Shown here: one piece after another, positions 58,185 to 64,000 of the stretch
Layout of the letters: each line of letters starts with the position of its first letter
Numbering within the stretch: the stretch's first letter is position 1
NCBI GenBank assembly: GCA_949592205.1
Contig: CATIUR010000003.1
Location: 164,847,759 to 164,911,758 of the forward strand
Direction of reading: 5' to 3'
DNA length: 64,000 nt
From: Helichrysum umbraculigerum
Taxonomy: Eukaryota > Streptophyta > Magnoliopsida > Asterales > Asteraceae
Program-made: the position numbers and the translations under genes
Notes under the pieces: model-generated
The model's database searches: none
Told to the model about the DNA's origin: nothing
What the model saw: the letters and a program-made list of their open reading frames with translations, nothing else

Positions 58185-58651
58185 CTATAAAATATACTTA
58201 AAGCAAAATAGCTTGGGGCAATCTCAACCCTTAATTGCTTTTTTCCATCCTCATCCAACGATCAAGATTAATTTAATGATTGTTACACTTAGCAGCCTTT
58301 TATATTTAAATTAATAATAACTATTTAAATTAAATAATTAGATTTTATTAAATCAAAAACGAATTTTGGTTAAAAAAATATTGGGGCTGCCTCATTTTAT
58401 TCGGACTTCAATTTTTGTAAAACATAAATTGTGAATTAAATAAATTAAATAGATACAGATCTTTTAAATAGATAATTTGAATAGAATATTCCACAATCCA
58501 TGTTTCCATTCGATACAACCCCATCTTAACCTAGGCTTTCTTCCTATATGTTTTTCTCTGTATTCACGATTTCACGAAACAAGATCGCAACAGGTTTTGT
58601 CGTAACAAAAAACCTCCCGTAGCTTCAATTTATGTCTCAAACTTCTTTTCC
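57822..58651. other. Intergenic with TAA microsatellite
   Basis: AT-rich. A (TAA)n tract runs at 58137-58184, preceded by mixed AAT words from about 58098. No KAS III first exon is found here. The 58540-58651 part could be a 5' UTR for the exon that follows. Confidence 0.5.
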
Positions 58652-58807
58652 ATGGATTCAAACACTCTATTCACCCGTGTTAGAGACATCAATGGTAACT
58701 CTGAGAATTCGACCATCAAAGTACAAGTTCTCAACATGTGGAAGCAGTATTTTAGGAATAACACCGCGACGGTAGCTTCCATCAACGTGGTACTTGCCGA
58801 TGAGCAT
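58652..58807 (+). pseudogene. Orphan first exon of an RPA70-like protein
   Basis: 52 codons from ATG to a good donor (CAT|GTAAGTG): TRVRDIN ... STIKVQVLNMWKQYFRN ... SINVVLADEH. This matches the opening of the first OB fold of plant replication protein A large-subunit-like proteins, common as Helitron-associated or dispersed copies, where LADEHG would follow. No second exon with the remaining OB fold is seen downstream, so it is probably a fragment. No Helitron ends were found. Confidence 0.5.
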
Positions 58808-60644
58808 GTAAGTGTTTAAAAAAATTCGCTACTACGTTTTTCTCATCTTTAAATTTGGTCATTCATAAATTGAATTTATTTACTGAGCTAAATTAGGTTA
58901 ATTTGATGAACACATCAATCATTAAAGTTATGTGAAATTGATTGAGGGGTTTTATTAGATGGAAAATAAAAAAAAGTTTAGAAACTTGGAAATTGATTGA
59001 TACGAGTTTAGATAATTGGGAAACTTCAAGAACGTTTGATATAGTGACTGCAAGTGAAGATGATAATATGTATTGCTGAATCTATAATTTAGCTTTGTAG
59101 TTTTGTTTGTAATTAAGGGTTATTTTAGTTATTCCAGGACTTATTGTGTTTGATTTTATTAGTTTTTCCCCAATCTTAATTTAAAGGTAGTAATATTAGT
59201 TGTTGTATGTACTTGACAAGTATTTTCTATTGTATTATCCCATTAGAGGTGTCAACATGGGCCGGTTAGTTAAATGAGTCCAAAAAAGTTATTTTAATAT
59301 GGGTCGAAAAGTGTCGGGTCAAGCACGCTGGTCCACCACCATGAAGATTTTGCTGCTTACTTACCTGCTTCTGAGTGCCAATATGATATTTATGAGTAGC
59401 ATTTTATGACTACAGAAAACTGTTAAAAGGACATGATCTTTTTGATTTACTGGTATTACCAATTGAATCGGTTCACATATTTAGATCTTTAGAAATAGAG
59501 GTGGCAGACTCGGATGTTCGGGTAGGTTGCGTTACGCTCTAACGGCTAACGAGTGTTACAAAGTAATGATCAACTTTCAAATAAACTTATTGGTAGCAGA
59601 CTGCTCATCAACTCTGAAACATCACCTGTCATGGATATCAAAACAGAGTAGTGACTTAATACTTTTTCTGAACACTTTGGCATATATCATTATCTGTGTA
59701 TGATTGTAATGAATGTGGGCCGGTGAAAAGGAGTTTGTGTTAAATGAGTTATCATGGGAATTTAACTATTTGTTAACCTTAGTGATGTGTTCCTTAGATA
59801 CGGAGTAAATGATTTCCATGTGTTGACACATCATTTACTTCAACAACTTTTCGCCCATGTGTTCACGTTGATAAATTTGACCCGTCTTGTTGACAGCTAA
59901 ATTTCAATATTTTTTTTTAACTTTAACCCTAATAAATAGAAAATACACCTCAAATCGGACTTTATTTAAGTAAACGGGTCAGAATTTCTTCTTTTACATG
60001 TTACTCAACCCGTCACCTGTAGACAACACTATACATGTATTTTAATTTATTCATTGCATTTCTTATTAGATATGGGTGTTGTTTGTAGTTGCCATGTTAC
60101 AAGATGATGGTCCTGCCGGTCACTATTATGGTAGGTTACTAACAGAGAGAGATGTTCGCGTGGAACAGACACTTGGGGGGTGGCAGTCCATTTTGACTAA
60201 ATGATGAAAGGGATAACTTTAGGGGGGAATCAAGTAATTGCTCGACAAGTGTCGGAAGTGGAATTTATTTGTAAATTATAACAGTAGTTAGAACTGATCA
60301 TTTAAGGGTGAATTATGATTTAATATTTATCACTTCTTTGGACCCATCTCCAATTCAATAAATGTCTCACGGTTGTTATTCTTTTTAATGTTGCAAAGTG
60401 CAAACTATTTTAACCAGGAAGCACACAATCACAGGACTACACACAAATGACACAACCACAGAACTACAGTACAAAGATGACACTAACATCTTTGGGTGGG
60501 AGTTGATCAATAAACTGCGGTGCATGACTGATCCTTCTGGTGCCATGTAGCAAGTAAGCGCAATAGCTCATTTCTCTCTCAAACACAATTGGTCACACAA
60601 ATTAGAGTGATGACAGGATTTAAACAAATAAACATGAACTTAAA
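58808..60644. other. Intergenic, degraded sequence
   Basis: No gene recognised. A stretch at 60071-60204 reads without stops (LQDDGPAGHYYGRLLTERDV) but matches nothing I know. GGGTCGGGTC-like and GGTGTCAACATGGG patches (59250-59330, 59500-59545, 59860-60010) look like old repeat pieces. Confidence 0.4.
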
Positions 60645-61013
60645 GGATCAAATTGGGTCACGAGTCAGATGAATCAGCTCTATAGAATGGTGATTCATTA
60701 CACCATGATTATATGATAAATTCAGTTACAATAAAGAAGGGATTTCACCAAACTTTGTTATCATTGATGACGAATGGCAATCGGTTATTATGGATCCCAT
60801 TAGTGTTAAAGCTAGGGGTGGCAAACTGGGCTGTTCTGGTCATGGATCAAATTGGGTCATGAGTCAGATGAATCAGCTCTATAGAATAGTGATTGATTAC
60901 CCCATGATTATATGATAAATTCAGTTTCAAGAAAGAATGGATTTCACCAAAGTTTGTTATCATTGATGTCGAATAGCAATCGGTTGGTATGGATCCCAGT
61001 AGTGTTGAAGCTA
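60645..61013. repeat. Tandem duplication, 199-bp period
   Basis: 60645-60814 and 60844-61013 are about 90% alike (both start GGATCAAATTGGGTCA and end near GTGTT(A/G)AAGCTA). The linker GGGGTGGCAAACTGGGC separates them. Bases 61014-61410 that follow hold nothing recognised. Confidence 0.85.
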
Positions 61014-61494
61014 AAGCTGATAATAGAGCTAAGTGAGTACTTCAAATTATCATTAATTTCATCGACTCTTTCACTTACTAACATCATATTTGTTTCTTAT
61101 AGATTTGCAAATAGGCTAACTCTTATAAAAGAGAATCACAAATTCTAGAAAGATGGTAAAGAAAGTCACAGAGTGGAGGATCCATCCATGGGACTTCCTC
61201 ATGTTACAGAAATTAAAGACCATCATAACATCAAATACAAGAATTTTTCTTCATAATTACTTACAAATGTTTTTATATATTTTTCAATGTTGTTTAATTC
61301 AAAGGAACTTGGCCATTTTCATGATAATTTATCGGTATATATCTGTTTAGCATGCTATAACCAGATATTGGTTTGTAGTGAGATCCGGAGTCACTGAAAT
61401 GCAGAATTATGGGAAATTAAAAAAAATATCACTTTTTTAGAGAGATATATCGTTTTGCCCTTCCGAAAAAAAAATTGACGATATACCACACGAA

Positions 61495-61824
61495 ATCGCA
61501 AATCGCAAATTTGCGATTTGCGATCCAGCATGTTGCGTTTGCGACCCGATGACCGTGCGAGCCGTGGCCGGAATAACATGCCATCGCAAATCGCAAAGCG
61601 CAAGCTTGCGATTTGCGATTTGCCTATGCCCGAGTAGTTTCCCAATTCCCGAGTCGTTAACGAGCCGTGTACGAGGGGTGGTGCCATCGCAAATCGCAAA
61701 GCGCAAGCTTGCGATTTGCGATTTGCCTATGCCCGAGTAGTTTGCCGATTCCCGAGTCGTTAACGAGCTGTGTACGAGTGGTGGTGCCATCGCAAATCGC
61801 AAATTTGCGATTTGCGATTTGCCA
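61495..61824. repeat. Subterminal palindromes and about 102-bp tandem repeat
   Basis: 61495-61524 is a perfect 30-bp palindrome (ATCGCAAATCGCAAA and its complement). Near-perfect palindromes of the same words, centred on GCAAGCTTGC, lie at 61585-61623 and 61688-61726, and one centred on AAATTT at 61789-61824. The last three sit in tandem units of 101-103 bp that also contain CCCGAGTCGTTAACGAG. Confidence 0.9.
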
Positions 61825-62009
61825 ATGCCTGAGGAGATGTGAACGAGACGTGAACGAGTTACCGACGACGTAAAGAGTTGCGATTTAAGTCCGCCAAAAA
61901 AAACCCAATGTTACATTATGTTTTACATTTTGATGTACTTATTTTATTTTTTATATATATACACATATTTTTGAAAATATATATTTTATATATATTTACA
62001 CATTCCCTA

Positions 62010-62041
62010 TTTTTTATATATCATAATCACAATTATTTGTT

Positions 62042-62095
<54 letters not shown>

Positions 62096-62130
62096 TTATT
62101 TTTTATATATCATAATCACAATTATTTGTT

Positions 62131-62170
<40 letters not shown>
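62010..62170. repeat. Duplicated (TA)n microsatellite block
   Basis: Two copies of a unit with TCATAATCACAATTATTTGT followed by a long TA run (about 62044-62087 and 62134-62164) and CACACA. Confidence 0.85.
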
Positions 62171-62171
<1 letters not shown>

Positions 62172-62261
62172 TATTTTCTAATATATATACACATAATTAT
62201 TTTATATATATATTCTTTAATCCGGGTAACTGGGATGAAAGTTTTTTTGTGATTTTTTGGA

Positions 62262-62450
62262 TATAACATTTTTTGGATAAGAATTTTGGATAAGATTTTT
62301 CGTGATTTGCGGGATTTAAGATTTTTGGATAAGATTTTTCTGGATAAGATTTTCCGTGATTTGCGGGATTTAAGATTTTTGGATAAGGTTTTCCGTGATT
62401 TTCGGGATTTAAGATTTTTGGATAAGATATCTGGATAAGATTAAAGGATA
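62262..62450. repeat. Short tandem repeats upstream of the PB1-like gene
   Basis: About three copies of a roughly 55-bp unit built from GGATAAGATTTTTC, GTGATTTGCGGGATTTAAG and partial GGATAAGATT copies. They end about 35 bp before the TATA box. Confidence 0.75.
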
Positions 62451-62484
62451 AGATTTTTTCTGATGTTCGTGATATTCTTCCATT

Positions 62485-62492
62485 TATAAATA
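62485..62492 (+). promoter_or_regulatory. TATA box of the PB1-like gene
   Basis: TATAAATA, 63 bp before the ATG at 62555, giving a leader of about 35-40 nt. Confidence 0.6.
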
Positions 62493-62554
62493 GCAGGAAC
62501 ACATTGACAAGATTTTCACGAATTTTCAGAATATACGAAATAAAAGTTTTAAAA

Positions 62555-63034
62555 ATGGTTCAATCCGGTCACTTTTGGCAATTCCGTTCCATTAATGAAG
62601 AATCATTTACTGAAGAATTATACGCAGAAGTTCCCGAATTGTTTTCAATTGCTTTTTATCACGGTTGGCACTTTCAGGGCGCGAAAAGAATGTACACGCA
62701 AGGTTTGTTGACATTTATCGACTGCGTAGATGTCGATGAGTTTTCCACCAAATTTCTGGATTACGCTTTGGAAGAGCTAGGTTATTGGGCTCCAAAGAAG
62801 TGGTTCTGCTACTATAAAGAGCCTGATAAAGACCTAGATACTGGTTTACAATTGATAACTGATGATGTCGGCCAACTGAAGCAGATAACTGACTACGCGA
62901 AAATACATAAAGAAATTGAGGTGTATGTTACACGTAACGATCTGACACATTTCTCAAACTGTGATCAAACAATGCCAGTACGAATTTCTAAAATTAATAC
63001 TGGTTCTTCAAGTGCAAGACGGTTATTCGATTAG
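62555..63034 (+). CDS. MULE-type PB1-like single-domain protein
   Basis: 159 residues from an ATG in good context (AAAATGG). The domain spans about 25-128 (LFSIAFYHGWHFQG, FIDCVDVDEFSTKFLDYALEELGYWAP, CYYKEPDKDLDTGLQLI, IHKEIEVYV). It matches the PB1-like region normally found at the N-terminus of plant MuDR transposases. There it is a few hundred residues ahead of the catalytic core; here a short Ser/Arg tail and stop follow, with its own TATA box. The facing reading frame on the other strand is the C-terminus of a MULE transposase. It is either a stand-alone accessory protein of the element or a truncated N-terminus; the open frame and promoter favour the first, weakly. Confidence 0.7.
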   Translation: MVQSGHFWQFRSINEESFTEELYAEVPELFSIAFYHGWHFQGAKRMYTQGLLTFIDCVDVDEFSTKFLDYALEELGYWAPKKWFCYYKEPDKDLDTGLQLITDDVGQLKQITDYAKIHKEIEVYVTRNDLTHFSNCDQTMPVRISKINTGSSSARRLFD

Positions 63035-63258
63035 TGAGTAGTCAAATCTTGTAATTCGTATCTATGTTTCAATCAATTGGATGTTTGCCAAATTAAGTTA
63101 ATCCTTATATAAGCTGTTTGTTTTTCTGGATAAAATTAAACATTATGTATTGAAGATGTTTTAGTATTGTTAAAACATGTAAAAGTGAACAACAAGCAAT
63201 TTCATTCACTCAAATTAACCACGATAATAAATAGCATAGGTTTTCTGTTATAAATAAT
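63035..63258. other. Convergent 3' spacer
   Basis: 224 bp between the stops of two facing genes; AT-rich, serves both 3' ends. No clear shared poly(A) motif beyond AATAAATAG near 63225. Confidence 0.5.
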
Positions 63259-64000
63259 TTAAGGGTCACTCAAATGAACACTTGGATAGCTCTGAGTCGG
63301 TTGAGACGTGGTTGCAGCTTCGTCCTCGATATGGCTGTTCGTTGATTTTGTGGACGTTTTCTGCAAGTAAATATTTGAGGATGACATTAATGATACAATG
63401 TAATATTTTATTTTTTATATGAATATTTTCGAGAACTCACTTTTTTCGATCTTGATTTGGATCTTGATTTTGACCTTGACTTGGATCTTGTTGTGGTTCT
63501 TGATCGGCTTGGCTCGTCCGTTTTATCATATGGAGCCATACAATTAACTCGACTATGACCATGTTCCTTGCAACGGCTACATTGCTTTGTGTATTTCCCT
63601 TTCTCCTCTCCTTTAGAAGGAATGCGTGCACGCCCAGGTGGGCGACCAGACTGCCTTTTCACAAGTATCGGCGGTAAGCAAATCTGCAGATTACCGGGAT
63701 CGGCCCATTCTGAAGGATGAGGCAGTGGATTTATAGCCTCACTGTAGGCCGCTCGATATGTTTCCGTGGTGAAATACCTCTCTGCAAAGGCGGACACGTT
63801 GTCCATATGAAAGTGACGGGTCACTGCCGATACGAACCTGATAATTGCCATTGCATGCAAGTGCATGTTCTCGCTTCCAAGTTGACTGTCCCATTCTTTT
63901 TCCCGTCCACCACCTCACAAATCATATTTGTCGATGGGTTAACCCTCCAGCGCAGCGATTTGTTAACCCTTTTACCTATTTTGTGCTCCGCATATGGTGT
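63259..64000 (-). pseudogene. MULE transposase, C-terminal part with intron (partial at window edge)
   Basis: Minus strand reads TPYAEHKIGKRVNKSLRW ... GTVNLEARTC, the start of the SWIM zinc finger. After a frame jump near 63858-63866 it continues HAMAIIRFVSAVTRHFHMDN, FAERYFTTETYRAAYSEAI and IKPL-type INPLPHPSEW. A CCHC knuckle CSRCKEHGHSRVNC and an RS-dipeptide tail follow. A GT/AG intron at 63361-63440 joins exon 63259-63360 (34 codons to the stop). The frame jump coincides with loss of the middle of the SWIM CxC...CxH pattern, which looks like a small out-of-frame deletion. The catalytic DDE core would lie beyond 64000. Confidence 0.8.

Larger units (their letters stand above)
61411..64000. 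mobile_element. Left part of a Mutator-like element, runs off the window
   Basis: Left terminus GGGAAATTAAAAAAAATATC with GAGATATATCGTTTTGCCC and GACGATATACC. It matches the TIR of the 580-bp element at 29695-30274. No inverted partner occurs before 64000. To its right come subterminal palindromes, a PB1-like gene (62555) and the 3' part of a MULE transposase on the opposite strand (63259-64000). The reading that all belong to one element is inference. The 9 bp before the TIR are CAGAATTAT. Confidence 0.6.

Noticed and set aside
61878..62252. 124-codon frame rich in Tyr/Ile
   Set aside because: It is translation of (TA)n microsatellites.
62504..62554. Upstream extension of the PB1-like gene to 62504
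   Set aside because: That codon is TTG; the ATG at 62555 has good context and is correctly spaced from the TATA box.

Overview
The window is plant nuclear DNA from a eudicot, most likely Asteraceae. The evidence is AT-rich intergenic sequence packed with Ty3/gypsy, LINE, CACTA, hAT, Harbinger, Stowaway and Mutator-type elements, chromodomain gypsy proteins, introns with GT/AG borders, and a plastid-type KAS III pseudogene. The family assignment is inference; no organism-specific marker was found.

Region 1 (1-26,500) is one nested transposon complex. A RRM-carrying LINE (about 571-26,488) was hit inside ORF1 by an LTR element now left as a 2.9 kb solo LTR (1459-21398, 5-bp duplication CTAAC). 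That LTR was itself hit by two complete minus-strand LTR retrotransposons: a non-coding one (A, 2068-10416, duplication ACTAA) and a Tekay-like chromovirus with gag-pol (B, 11362-20042, duplication TTTGT). B's gag, protease and pol lie in one frame broken by two stop codons.

Region 2 (26,500-47,100) holds one membrane-protein gene (minus strand, 30622-31548) and a dense set of small DNA transposons, most with clean target-site duplications. A Harbinger-type MITE (35312-46580) is split by a CACTA element (35396-38191) and by a third LTR retrotransposon (C, 38332-46484, non-coding). An uninterrupted sister copy of the MITE at 34915-35234 shows the sequence before insertion.

Region 3 (47,100-56,100) is a tandem family of single-exon polytopic membrane proteins: three intact genes on the plus strand (47645, 50392, 53143), a broken fourth (54887), and a minus-strand pseudogene (about 49390-48870) related to the gene at 31548. 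The layout suggests that a divergent minus/plus gene pair was duplicated. Transposons then stretched the first pair's spacer from roughly 1 kb to 16 kb.

Region 4 (56,300-64,000) has a multi-exon KAS III pseudogene, an orphan RPA-like exon, and the left part of a Mutator-like element. That element has a long terminal inverted repeat at 61411, palindrome arrays, a single-domain PB1-like gene and, facing it, the 3' end of a MULE transposase that runs off the window.

The least expected signal is a palindrome array: arms AACGCGATCC / GGATCGCGTT, loops of 13-14 nt, repeated every 72-74 bp. It occurs 18 times, in all three LTR retrotransposons (A, B and C).
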